A DNA stretch of 64,000 nt from Streptomyces sp. NBC_00654 (GTDB lineage Bacteria; Actinomycetota; Actinomycetes; Streptomycetales; Streptomycetaceae), in the NCBI RefSeq assembly GCF_026341775.1, contig NZ_JAPEOB010000003.1:310001-374000 (forward strand). Direction: 5' to 3'. Numbering within the stretch: position 1 is the first letter of the stretch; the number at the start of each line of letters is the position of its first letter. This document shows positions 26,825 through 35,007 of the stretch, one piece after another. The translations under genes and the position numbers were made by a program. The notes below the pieces were generated by a model. That model was given only the letters and a program-made list of their open reading frames with translations. It ran no database searches and was not told the origin of the DNA.

Positions 26825-28606
26825 TCACGTCATGCGGGTGGCCCACTCCTGGACCTTGGAGATCCGCTGCTGGATCTGCCCGGCGGTGGCCTCCGCGCTC
26901 GGCGGCCCGCCGCAGACCCGCCGCAGCTCGGTGTGGATCACGCCGTGCGGCTTGCCGCTCTGGTGGGTGTAGGCCGACACCATCGTGTTGAGCTGCTTGC
27001 GCAGGCCCAGCAGCTGCTTGTGCGTGACGACCGGGCGGGCCTCGGCGGGCTTCTCCAGGAGATCGGCCTCCTCGGCCGGCCGCTGGCGGCTGTGCGCGAT
27101 CTGCCGGCTCTGCCGCTTCTGGAGGAGAAGCTGCACCTGATCGGGTTCGAGCAGCCCCGGGATGCCCAGGTAGTCCTGCTCCTCCTCACTGCCGGGGTGG
27201 GCCTGCATGCCGAACTCGGCACCGTCGTACAGCACCCGGTCGAAGACCGCGTCGGACTCCAGCGCCTCGAAGGGCAGCTGCTCCTCGGTCTCCTCGTCCT
27301 CCAGCTTCTCGGCGTCGGCGAGGAGCTTGTCCTCCTCCGAGAACGGGTTCTCCTCGTCGCTGCCCTTCTTGGGCTTGTCCAGGACGTGGTCCCGCTCGAC
27401 CTCCATCTCGTTGGCGAAGTCGAGGAGCATCGGGATGGTCGGTACGAAGACGGAGGCCGTCTCACCGCGCCGGCGGGAGCGCACGAAGCGCCCGACGGCC
27501 TGCGCGAAGAACAGCGGCGTCGAGATGGTGGTGGCGTACACCCCCACCGCCAGGCGCGGCACGTCGACGCCCTCGGACACCATGCGGACCGCGACCATCC
27601 AGCGCGACCCGTCCTCGGTGAACTGGTCGATCTTCTTCGACGCGGCCTTCTCGTCGGAGAGGACCACGGTCGCCTTCTCACCGGTGACCCTCTTCAGGAT
27701 CTTGGCGTACTCGCGCGCCGACTCCTGGTCGGTCGCGATGACCAGCCCGCCCGCGTCCGGAATCCCCTTGCGCACCTCGGTGAGCCGCTTGTCGGCGGCG
27801 GAGAGGACGTTCGGGATCCAGTCGCCGGTGGGCGACAGCGCGGTGCGCCAGGCCTGCCCGATGGCGTCCCTGGTCATCGGCTCGCCGAGCCGCGCCGCGA
27901 TCTCGTCACCGGCCTTGGTGCGCCAGCGCATGTTGCCGCTGTAGCTGAGGAAGATGACCGGGCGGACGACACCGTCGGCGAGGGCGTTCCCGTATCCGTA
28001 CGTGTAGTCGGCGGACGACCGGCGGATGCCGTCGTTCCCCTCCTCGTACGCCACGAAGGGGATCGGGTTGGTGTCCGACCGGAACGGCGTACCGGTCAGC
28101 GCGAGCCGCCGGGTGGCCGGGTCGAACGCCTCCTGGCAGGCCTCGCCCCAGGACTTCGAGTCACCGGCGTGGTGGATCTCGTCGAGGATCACGAGGGTCT
28201 TGCGCTGCTCGCAGCGGTTGCGGTGCAGCATCGGACGGACGCCGACACCGGCGTAGGTGACGGCGACGCCGTGGTAGTCCTTGCTGACGGGTCCGGCGCT
28301 GTAGTCGGGGTCGAGCTTGATGCCTATCCGGGCGGCCGCCTCCGCCCACTGCTTCTTGAGGTGCTCGGTCGGTGCGACGACGGTGACCTGCTGGACGACA
28401 TGGTGGTGCAGCAGCCATGAGGCGAGGGTCAGCGCGAAGGTGGTCTTGCCTGCGCCGGGTGTCGCGACGGCGAGGAAGTCACGCGGCTGCTCCTGGATGT
28501 ACCTCTCCATGGCGCCCTGCTGCCAGGCTCGCAGCTTGCCGGCGGTGCCCCAGGGGGCACGGCCGGGAAAGGCGGGTGAGAGGTGGTGGGAGGCGGTAGT
28601 AGTCAC
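26825..28606 (-). CDS. DEAD/DEAH-type helicase
   Basis: A 593-aa superfamily-2 helicase. Walker A is TPGAGKTT at 49-56, motif II is DEIH at 142-145, and motif III is TGTPF. The helicase C-terminal motifs VSEGVDVPRL and QAVGRFVRSRR are clear. The family resembles XPB/RadD-like helicases of actinomycetes. After the helicase core there is an acidic stretch and a helical C-terminus. GTG 28606 is chosen for the GGAG site 5 bases upstream and the length; the frame is open further but with no coding character. Role unknown, probably in DNA or RNA processing. It is monocistronic. Confidence 0.9.
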   Translation of the reverse strand: MTTTASHHLSPAFPGRAPWGTAGKLRAWQQGAMERYIQEQPRDFLAVATPGAGKTTFALTLASWLLHHHVVQQVTVVAPTEHLKKQWAEAAARIGIKLDPDYSAGPVSKDYHGVAVTYAGVGVRPMLHRNRCEQRKTLVILDEIHHAGDSKSWGEACQEAFDPATRRLALTGTPFRSDTNPIPFVAYEEGNDGIRRSSADYTYGYGNALADGVVRPVIFLSYSGNMRWRTKAGDEIAARLGEPMTRDAIGQAWRTALSPTGDWIPNVLSAADKRLTEVRKGIPDAGGLVIATDQESAREYAKILKRVTGEKATVVLSDEKAASKKIDQFTEDGSRWMVAVRMVSEGVDVPRLAVGVYATTISTPLFFAQAVGRFVRSRRRGETASVFVPTIPMLLDFANEMEVERDHVLDKPKKGSDEENPFSEEDKLLADAEKLEDEETEEQLPFEALESDAVFDRVLYDGAEFGMQAHPGSEEEQDYLGIPGLLEPDQVQLLLQKRQSRQIAHSRQRPAEEADLLEKPAEARPVVTHKQLLGLRKQLNTMVSAYTHQSGKPHGVIHTELRRVCGGPPSAEATAGQIQQRISKVQEWATRMT

Positions 28607-28770
28607 GGTCTCCGGTTCGGGGCTCTCGGGTACGTGGGGCGCTGTCCGTAGTGAGCTCGCACGACCTCGTACGAGATACGACAACCGGGCCACCCTACCG
28701 GCGGCCCGGCCGGAACCCCGTACGAACGAGCCGTGGTTCGGGCCCGTTGAGACGCTCTTCACAGGAGTGC

Positions 28771-29065
28771 CTACACGGCGGACCCGGGCAGCTGTTCGGC
28801 GATCTTGGGCATGTCCAGGGCGCCCTGGCACACATCCAGCACGAACGTCTCCGCCTCGTCCACATCGAAGCTCGCGTTGAGCGGATGCCCATTCATGTGC
28901 AGGAAGACCCAGGTCGTGTATCAGGCGATGCGCCTGTTGCCGTCCACCGGCGAGTGGTTGCGCGCCAGGGACTCCATCAGAGCCGCGGCCTTCTGCCACA
29001 CGTCCGGATACGCGTCCTGGCCGAACACACTCGGGATCGACGGTACCGCGCGGTACCACTCGGTG
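28771..29065 (-). pseudogene. Broken Doc/Fic-type toxin gene (in-frame stop, N-terminus missing)
   Basis: The minus strand reads TEWYRAVPSIPSVFGQDAYP, then DVWQKAAALMESLARNHSPVDGNRRIA, then TGA, then YTTWVFLHMNGHPLNASFDV and on to a stop at 28771. This is the Doc/death-on-curing family: the Fic motif HxxxDGN(K/R)R is present as HSPVDGNRR. The stop sits where the family has Trp (GNRRIAW), so one TGG-to-TGA change would account for it. The first 30 or so residues are absent, as the frame is cut by the end of the MFS gene. No Phd-type antitoxin gene is adjacent. It is a toxin remnant, not a working gene. Confidence 0.85.
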
Positions 29066-29068
29066 CCG

Positions 29069-30577
29069 TCACCTCACCCGCACCCGGGCCGCCACCCACG
29101 CCCCCACCAGCGCCACCCCCGCCATCGGCAGGAAGACCGCGGCGAACGCCCCCGGGTGGGAGCCGGACGCTCCCGCCTCCACGGCCCCGTGCGCCGCCCC
29201 CATCGCCCCGCCGCCGAGCGCGGCGAAGGCGGCGCCCCCGGCGGCCAGCAGCAGGACGTTCGACAGGCCGTCCGAGATCTGGAGCGCGGCGGAGTTGGAC
29301 CCGGCCTCCGCGGGGGCCGACAGCTTCAGCAGCAGCACGCTCGTCGAGGCGATCACCATGCCCATGCCGAAGCAGCCGAACGCCCAGGCGACGGCGACGA
29401 TCCAGACGGGCACGGCCTCGATGAGCACCGAGGGCGCGACGGCGATCGACGCGGCGACGAGCACCATGCCGGTCACCATGAGCTTCTCCCGGTGCACCTC
29501 AAGACGCGGCCGGGACTGCACGTACGAACCGAGTGCCCAGGTCGCACCGCCGACGGCGAGCGAGAGCCCGGCCATGGTCGGGGTCAGCCCGCGCTGGGTC
29601 ACCAGCATCAGCGGTACGAAGGACTCGGCGGCGATGAACGAACCGGCGGAGATCCCGCGCAGTAGCACCACCGCGGGCAGCCCGCGCGCCGCCCGCACCG
29701 TACCGGCCGGGAGCAGCCCGCGCACGGCCGGGACCAGCAGCGCGACCCCCACCGCGGCCGGCAGCAGGGCGAACCAGTTCAGCTCCTGCCCGGCGTACTG
29801 GAGCAGCGCCGCACCCACCGAGATACCGAGCGCCAGCCGGATGCGACGGCGGTCGTACGGGGCGACGGGCGCGTCCGGGTCCGCCGGCCCGGCGGCCATG
29901 CGCCGGATCGCGGGGAGGGCCAGGGCCAGCGGGAAGACGATGAGCACGGGGATGCCGACGAAGACCCAGCGCCAGCCGAGGTGCTCGGTCACCGTTCCGG
30001 AGGCGAGCGGTCCGACGACGGAGGGGATCACCCAGCTCGCCGCGAACGCGGCCATGATCGCGGGCCGGATCCGCTCCGGGTAGGCCCGCCCGATGACCAC
30101 GTACAGGGCGACGATCACCAGCCCGCCGCCGAGGCCCTGGACGGCCCGTCCCGCGATGAAGATCCACATGCTGCTCGCGGCACCGGAGAGCAGCAGACCG
30201 ACGGCGAAGGCGCTGATCCCGGTGGCGAGCGGCCCGAGCGGCCCGCGCCGGTCGGCCCACTGCCCGGAGAGCACCATGGCGAACAGGCTGGTGGTGAAGT
30301 AGGCGGAGAACGCGAACGCGTACAGCGGAATGCCGTTCAGCTCCCGCGCGGCGACCGGCATGGCGGTACCGACGGCTGTCGCCTCGAACGCGATGAGGAG
30401 GACGACGGAGACGATGCCGATGCTGAGCGCCCGGTAGGTCCGCCCGAGAATCCCTTCGCCCGGGTCGCCGACGGTCACGTCGGATATCCGGTCCGGCATA
30501 CGGTCCGGCATCGGGTCCGATATGGGGTGCTGCACGGGGGGCGCGACGTCGGCGTCACGGGGTTCGAGGGCGGTCAT
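29069..30577 (-). CDS. MFS transporter (multidrug type)
   Basis: A 502-aa major facilitator protein with 12 or more helices. The A-motif-like GQWADRRGPLG follows helix 2, and RAVQGLGGGLVIVALYVVIGRAYPERIR resembles motif C/B of the DHA families. The first 45 residues are a polar tail with repeated MPDR units. It starts at ATG 30577. Substrate unknown. It is divergent from the tRNA-Cys, and its 3' end adjoins the Doc remnant. Confidence 0.9.
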   Translation of the reverse strand: MTALEPRDADVAPPVQHPISDPMPDRMPDRISDVTVGDPGEGILGRTYRALSIGIVSVVLLIAFEATAVGTAMPVAARELNGIPLYAFAFSAYFTTSLFAMVLSGQWADRRGPLGPLATGISAFAVGLLLSGAASSMWIFIAGRAVQGLGGGLVIVALYVVIGRAYPERIRPAIMAAFAASWVIPSVVGPLASGTVTEHLGWRWVFVGIPVLIVFPLALALPAIRRMAAGPADPDAPVAPYDRRRIRLALGISVGAALLQYAGQELNWFALLPAAVGVALLVPAVRGLLPAGTVRAARGLPAVVLLRGISAGSFIAAESFVPLMLVTQRGLTPTMAGLSLAVGGATWALGSYVQSRPRLEVHREKLMVTGMVLVAASIAVAPSVLIEAVPVWIVAVAWAFGCFGMGMVIASTSVLLLKLSAPAEAGSNSAALQISDGLSNVLLLAAGGAAFAALGGGAMGAAHGAVEAGASGSHPGAFAAVFLPMAGVALVGAWVAARVRVR

Positions 30578-30711
30578 GGCCCAAGGGTAAGGGGCACGAA
30601 ACGGTTTGAACCCTGTCGATGTGCCGCCCCGGCCTCATCCCTTGGTCGTAAGCCGGGCGGCTCCGGTCATGAACGGCGTATGGCAGTCGTATTGCGGCGC
30701 GCCCCCGCCCC

Positions 30712-30740
30712 TTGAGTGCCACCCCCGCCCGCTCTACGGT
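30712..30740 (+). promoter_or_regulatory. Candidate promoter of the tRNA-Cys gene
   Basis: TTGAGT (30712-30717) and TACGGT (30735-30740) are separated by exactly 17 bp, and the predicted start lies about 47 bp before the tRNA. Spacing and position fit a housekeeping promoter. Confidence 0.55.
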
Positions 30741-30793
30741 CGACATCAGAACAACGAACAGCACGAAGCACGACGCACGAAGCACCACACCCC

Positions 30794-30868
30794 GACCGTG
30801 TGCCCGAGAGGCTCAGGGGCTCGACTGCAACTCGAGTTACACCGGTTCGAATCCGGTCACGGTCTCCA
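30794..30868 (+). tRNA. tRNA-Cys (anticodon GCA), CCA encoded
   Basis: A complete cloverleaf. Acceptor GACCGTG pairs with CACGGTC; D-arm CCCG...AGGG; anticodon stem CTCGA/TCGAG with loop CTGCAAC (anticodon GCA); 4-base variable loop; T-arm ACCGG-TTCGAAT-CCGGT; discriminator T and encoded CCA. The discriminator U73 is the identity base of cysteine tRNAs. The 75-nt length is normal. A strong terminator follows at 30908. The type VII-like cassettes begin just beyond that terminator. Confidence 0.93.
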
Positions 30869-30907
30869 GTTCAGCTTCACGGGATCTCCCGTGACGGGAT
30901 CCACCGG

Positions 30908-30935
30908 AAAGGCCGCCCCGGCAGGGGCGGCCTTT
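30908..30935. terminator. Terminator of tRNA-Cys and of cassette A (bidirectional)
   Basis: A perfect 12-bp stem AAAGGCCGCCCC/GGGGCGGCCTTT with GGCA loop, ending in TTT on the plus strand and in TTT on the minus strand. A decayed copy lies downstream of cassette B (34946-34976). Confidence 0.9.
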
Positions 30936-31013
30936 GCGCGTGACGGGCCCGCGGGGCCCGCTGGGCCCGCGGGGGAAGCCGGCCCCGGGCCGGAGACCGG
31001 CCCCCGGCAGGCA

Positions 31014-31122
31014 GCCGGTCCACGGCAGGAGTACGGCTCTACGGCAGGGGACCGGTCCACGGCAGGAGACCGGTCTACGGCAGGGGACCGGTCCACGGCA
31101 GGAGACCGGTCTACGGCAGGGG
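31014..31122. repeat. 18-bp tandem repeat over the 3' end of lipoprotein A
   Basis: About six 18-bp units alternating ACCGGTCCACGGCAGGAG and ACCGGTCTACGGCAGGGG. The stop codon of the lipoprotein gene (31111) lies within the last unit. Only one such unit is found at the equivalent place in cassette B (35008), so the array has expanded in cassette A. Confidence 0.9.
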
Positions 31123-31779
31123 CCGAAGGTCCGGCTTCTTCGGCAGACCGCCGTTGTCCTCGCATCCGAGCTTCTCGGCGACGGCGAGGGACGCGGCATG
31201 GGCGAGGGTCAGATTGGCGGCCAGGTTCTCCGGGGCGGGCCCACGGTCCTTGGCGTTCCCGAAGCCCCCCTTGATACGCGCGGGCCGGTCCTTCGAACCG
31301 TCGAGCTGCGGGCTGACGCATTCGAAATTGATACGGGCCCCGACAGGCCCCGCCGTGGCCTCCTTGCCCATGGAGTACATGCGAGCGCCCCCGCGAAGGT
31401 CCGTGTCCCCCACGTCCTGCGGCGCGTAGATCGAGAAATTGATCTTCACGTCGTCGCGCCGGTCGGCGCCTTCCGCACCCAGGACACAGAGGTCGTACCC
31501 CGTCGCCCAGCTGCGGCCCGACGCATGGCCCTTCTTGAGCGCCTCGACCACCCGGTCCATGCGCTTTTCACCGGTCCGGTCGAAGGACGTGGCGCCCGTG
31601 ACGGTTTCGACGGTCTTCTCCAACGGACCGGCGAACACACCCCCGCACACTTCCCCGGCGCCCACGTACGGCGACTCCTCCTCCTCGGAACCGCACGCCA
31701 CCGCGCCCGCCCCGACGGTCATCACCAGCCCGATCACGGACAGCGCCCTCACCACTCGCACCGGTCCCACGCCTTTCAT
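31111..31779 (-). CDS. Cassette A lipoprotein
   Basis: A 222-aa predicted lipoprotein: basic start, hydrophobic core (ALSVIGLVMTVGAGAVA), then CGSEEEESPYVGAGEVC, where the first Cys would carry the lipid. The lipobox AVAC is slightly atypical. The mature domain has a conserved pattern CGGVFAGPLEKTVETVTG, RMDRVVEALKKG, YAPQDVGD and INFECVSPQLDGS shared with its copy at 35008. No known family is recognised. It is the third gene of cassette A, 37 bp after the 780-aa protein, and may act as an outside partner or protective factor for it (inference). Confidence 0.78.
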   Translation of the reverse strand: MKGVGPVRVVRALSVIGLVMTVGAGAVACGSEEEESPYVGAGEVCGGVFAGPLEKTVETVTGATSFDRTGEKRMDRVVEALKKGHASGRSWATGYDLCVLGAEGADRRDDVKINFSIYAPQDVGDTDLRGGARMYSMGKEATAGPVGARINFECVSPQLDGSKDRPARIKGGFGNAKDRGPAPENLAANLTLAHAASLAVAEKLGCEDNGGLPKKPDLRPLP

Positions 31780-31816
31780 CGCCGATCATTCCGTCCCGGT
31801 CACCGCCCTGCGGGCG

Positions 31817-34159
31817 TCAGCCGGTCTCGGGGTCGTTGCCCTGCTGGTTCTCGCGGTCGTTACCGGTCCCGTACCCGATCCGCATCGCTTCCTTGAGGTC
31901 CTGGCCCAGATCGCTGTTGATGTCGATGTGGTGCAGGGCCATGAACTTCTCCATGGGCGCCTCGGCCATCGATTCACCGGAGGAGTAGACCTTGGTCTTC
32001 TCCTCCCGGGTGAGTTCGTCGACCTTGTCCTTGTTCTTGTCCACGGAGTTGTCGGAGATGTCGCCGACGACCTGACCGATGAGCTGTTCCGCGGCCCCGC
32101 TCGCCGTGTCCGTGGCCAGCGGGATGAGAACGGCCGCCGTTCCCACGGCCGCGGTGACCGGGAGGAAGGCGACACCGGCGGCGACCGCCGCCCCGGCCCC
32201 GAACTCCACCCAGCCGGCCCGCTTGGCCACGGCCTTCTCGTACTCCTCGTGGGTCTTGAGGTTCGTCGCCTCGACCTGGTCGGCCCGCGACTGGTCGAGC
32301 ATGCCCTGGACCTCGGCGCCGACGTGCACGGTCGACCGGGCGGCGCCTTCCTTGATGTTCCCGTCCTGGTACTGCGCCTCCAGGACACTCGTGGTGTAGA
32401 TCTGCTCGGCCTTGGAGACGGTGGCGTACGCGTCGGGGTGCTGCCCCAGAGCGCTGAGGAAGCCGCGCGCCGCGTCCCGGCCACCGTCCTGGCCGGCGAG
32501 GTCGGAGAAGTCGAGGTGCCCCTCGGGGTTCTTGGTCGGCGCGAACACACTGTCCGGGTTGTTCTTGTCCAGGGACCAGTTGATGTCGTCGATGTAGCCC
32601 GCGCCCATGTTCCCGAGGCTGTCGGACATCGCCTCCTGCTGCTTGAGCAGGCCCGCGTCCGATCCGTACTTCTCCATCACCTGACGCATGACATCGGCGT
32701 TGTCCGCGTCCCGCGCGACGGTGGCGTCCGGACTGTCGTACGGATACCCGAGGGTCGCCGACTCCAGGGCATGCCCCAGGGCGTCCGGCATGTAGTTGAG
32801 CGACCGCTTGAGTTCGTCCGGGTCGAGCGAGTCGACGTCCCCGTAGGACTCCCACTTCTCGTTCCCGAAGAAGTCGAGGTAGTTGTCGACCGCCTGGCCG
32901 TCCTTCTTGCCGAGGTCGGCCGTCGCCCCCTTGTTGACGGTACCGTCCTCGTTGTACGCGGTCGGCGGATCGGTGAAGAACTGCTTCGACGCCTCCGGGC
33001 TGTGCCCCAGCGCCTCCAGCATGGCCACCGACGGATCGTAGCCGGAACCGTTCACCCCGGACGGGTTGAACGGGTTCTTGAAGGGGCTGTTCACCTGCTT
33101 GTTCTCGGCGAACATGTACGGGTCCTTCTGGTGCAGCTGCGCCACGTGCTCGGCGATCGGGTTGAGGAACTTCGGGTCGTAGTTCCCGTACCGCATGATG
33201 CCGCCGAGCAGCTGGTAGCCGAACGGCCCGTTGCTGTCGTACTTGGCCAGCGGGACGCGCTCGGTGCCGAGCTTGCGCAGCTCCGGCCCCCACTCGGCCG
33301 TGAACTTGGGGTCCTGCGAGGCGGTGGCCAGGTTGAGTCCCAGATTCTTCTGGAGGTCCTGGACGTCCTTCAGGCGCTCCTTGTCGACCTTGCCGTAGTC
33401 GTACGTGTCGGTCGACAGCTGCCCGAAGAACGCGAGGGCCTTCTCCGGGCCGAGCTTCTCGTAGAAGTTCTTCGAGAACTCCGGCGACTTGCTGTTGTCG
33501 TGCAGGAGTTCGTTGAGCGCCGCGAGCTCGGTGTGATTGATGTCGCGGCCCTTGGCGGCCAGGTCGGCGGCGCGGGCCGCCTCCTCCTGGTCGAGGTTCT
33601 GGTACTTCGGGGCGCTGAAGTCGTTGCCCTCGGTGACGTTGGCCTCAAGGGCGTTCTTGAAGGCCACGTCGGTGTCGTTGGCATTGTCGACGATCAGGTC
33701 GATCTTCTTCTGCCAGGCCTCGATGGACTCCTTCTGCTTGCGCAGGAGTTCGGAGTAGTCCGGGTCGTGCCGTGCGGTGTTGTCCTTCTCCAGCGGATGC
33801 CGGGCCGTCACTTTGCCCTGGGCATCGACATGGATGCCGGCCTCGCGCCCCTCGACGTCCCGGATGTTCACCAGGTCGTCCTTGGCCTTCTTGATGGCCG
33901 TGTGGGCGTCCTCCAGGATCAGCTTGACACCCTTGGCCTCGGCGGCGGCGTCCTTGAACTCCTTGGCGGTCTTGGCGATGAACGCCTTGGTGATACCGGC
34001 GTTCTCGCCCTCCCACTCCGCCTTGTCCGCCTTGGCCTTCATCCCGTCATTGGCATCCGTGGCCAGCTTGTCCAGCTTGGTGACCATCTCCGTCCAGTCG
34101 GTCACAGCCGTCTGGAGCTTGCCGATCGGCGCATCGACAATGTCTGCGTACTTCAGCAC
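31817..34159 (-). CDS. Cassette A ~780-aa protein with N-terminal WXG-like module
   Basis: A 780-aa protein. Residues 1-110 form a helical hairpin with a central WEG (AEWEGENAGITKAF), which resembles the WXG motif of type VII secretion substrates. A long mixed region follows, and near the C-terminus is a hydrophobic stretch (AAVAAGVAFLPVTAAVG, then AAVLIPLATDTASGAAEQL) that could insert in a membrane. I recognise no enzyme motif. GTG 34159 follows GGGGGA by 6 bases. The small partner gene ends 18 bp upstream, like EsxA/EsxB pairs. The paralogue at 35701 is almost identical in its first 155 residues and diverged afterwards. Possibly a secreted type VII effector (inference). Confidence 0.8.
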   Translation of the reverse strand: MLKYADIVDAPIGKLQTAVTDWTEMVTKLDKLATDANDGMKAKADKAEWEGENAGITKAFIAKTAKEFKDAAAEAKGVKLILEDAHTAIKKAKDDLVNIRDVEGREAGIHVDAQGKVTARHPLEKDNTARHDPDYSELLRKQKESIEAWQKKIDLIVDNANDTDVAFKNALEANVTEGNDFSAPKYQNLDQEEAARAADLAAKGRDINHTELAALNELLHDNSKSPEFSKNFYEKLGPEKALAFFGQLSTDTYDYGKVDKERLKDVQDLQKNLGLNLATASQDPKFTAEWGPELRKLGTERVPLAKYDSNGPFGYQLLGGIMRYGNYDPKFLNPIAEHVAQLHQKDPYMFAENKQVNSPFKNPFNPSGVNGSGYDPSVAMLEALGHSPEASKQFFTDPPTAYNEDGTVNKGATADLGKKDGQAVDNYLDFFGNEKWESYGDVDSLDPDELKRSLNYMPDALGHALESATLGYPYDSPDATVARDADNADVMRQVMEKYGSDAGLLKQQEAMSDSLGNMGAGYIDDINWSLDKNNPDSVFAPTKNPEGHLDFSDLAGQDGGRDAARGFLSALGQHPDAYATVSKAEQIYTTSVLEAQYQDGNIKEGAARSTVHVGAEVQGMLDQSRADQVEATNLKTHEEYEKAVAKRAGWVEFGAGAAVAAGVAFLPVTAAVGTAAVLIPLATDTASGAAEQLIGQVVGDISDNSVDKNKDKVDELTREEKTKVYSSGESMAEAPMEKFMALHHIDINSDLGQDLKEAMRIGYGTGNDRENQQGNDPETG

Positions 34160-34689
34160 GTCAATTCCCCCGGGGATTACTTCAGATACTCATTGAGCTT
34201 GGAGACCGAGATGAGATCCCCGGCGATCTGGACATCGTCCTTCTGAAGCGACGACGTCGTGTAATTGAGGTGATTCGAAATCTGCGCACACGCGTCGAGC
34301 AACGTCTTCAGATGCGTGTTCCACCGGTCATGGACCTTCAGGAGCCCCGACCCGCTCTCGAAGTTCCCGTTGGTGAGCGCGATGGCCGCGTCGAACGTCG
34401 ACGGACGGGCATGATCACCGTCCTTCGACACACGGGTCCGCAGACCGTACGCCTCATGCCCGATAGCACCCAGGTTGTCCTTGTTCACCGCAAGATCCGC
34501 AACAACCGGCCCACCACCGGGACCCCCCGGCTCCGCCGGCACACCATTCAGCCGCATATCGACCCGCTGTGTCGATTCGGCACGAAGCGTTGCCCATTCT
34601 GAGTCGAACGTCACGAAATCCCCCGTACTCAATCCCGGATGCCACCGAAGCCCACCGCTCCGCTCTCAATGACGCCCACGCTAGCGGCT
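33699..34689. repeat. Near-identical block, copy A (991 bp)
   Basis: This stretch matches 37595-38585 with only three base differences found by reading both copies. It covers the first part of the 780-aa gene, the whole small partner gene and about 60-75 bp upstream, then identity stops abruptly on both sides. Confidence 0.9.
34177..34614 (-). CDS. Cassette A small WXG-partner-like protein
   Basis: A helical protein of about 145 residues (VTFDSEWATLRAESTQRV at the start; NHLNYTTSSLQKDDVQIAGD and LNEYLK at the end). Similar small proteins with an EW near the N-terminus stand before large substrates in actinobacterial type VII loci. GTG 34614 is preferred because GGGGGA is 5 bases upstream; a TTG at 34632 would add six residues. 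It ends 18 bp before the 780-aa gene. The copy at 38073-38510 differs by one residue (Ser/Leu in TTSSLQ versus TTLSLQ). Confidence 0.72.
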   Translation of the reverse strand: MTFDSEWATLRAESTQRVDMRLNGVPAEPGGPGGGPVVADLAVNKDNLGAIGHEAYGLRTRVSKDGDHARPSTFDAAIALTNGNFESGSGLLKVHDRWNTHLKTLLDACAQISNHLNYTTSSLQKDDVQIAGDLISVSKLNEYLK

Positions 34690-35007
34690 CAGTTTCAGCC
34701 GAGGCACCTCGGGATGAGATCACTTTCCGCCCCAAACACATAAAGCCAGGCAGACGGTTCCATTTCCGAGGGCCGTTCCCCTGCGCGTCGCCATCCCCGG
34801 AGCGGCCAGCCGCCGCGGCTCCTGGAGAAGGGAGGCGGCGGGACGGATGCACACGGCGCGAACGGCAACCGTGCGGAGTGCGGCACTCACAGAGAGCACC
34901 ATCAACGGCGCGGGGGCGGACGGCGCCGGCTGGACGTCGTGACCAGGAAGGCCGCCCCGGACACAGGACGGCCTCCCGACTCCACGAACTCAACGAGCGC
35001 GGGCGAC
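34690..35007. other. Inter-cassette region
   Basis: 318 bp between cassette A (upstream flank) and the stop of lipoprotein B. No convincing gene. It contains the decayed terminator hairpin AGGCCG (34949-34954) / CGGCCT (34969-34974). This element resembles the terminator after cassette A and ends the cassette B transcript. Confidence 0.6.
34946..34976 (-). terminator. Decayed terminator of cassette B
   Basis: GGAAGGCCG... pairs imperfectly with CGGCCTCC. The sequence matches the cassette A terminator (30908-30935) in its left arm but has lost symmetry in the loop and right arm. It lies 32 bp after the lipoprotein B stop. Confidence 0.55.

Noticed and set aside
30794..30868. Selenocysteine or allo-tRNA
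   Set aside because: The molecule has a normal 7-bp acceptor, a 4-base variable loop and GCA anticodon with U73, so it is an ordinary cysteine tRNA.
30837..30900. Integration site (att) at the tRNA 3' end
   Set aside because: No second copy of the tRNA end and no integrase were found in the window; kept only as a question in findings.
31014..31122. CRISPR-like array
   Set aside because: The 18-bp units are contiguous with no spacers, and no cas genes are present; it is a simple tandem repeat.
31439..34246. 935-codon plus-strand frame opposite the 780-aa protein
   Set aside because: Shadow frame; it reappears in a broken form opposite cassette B, showing that it is not under coding selection.
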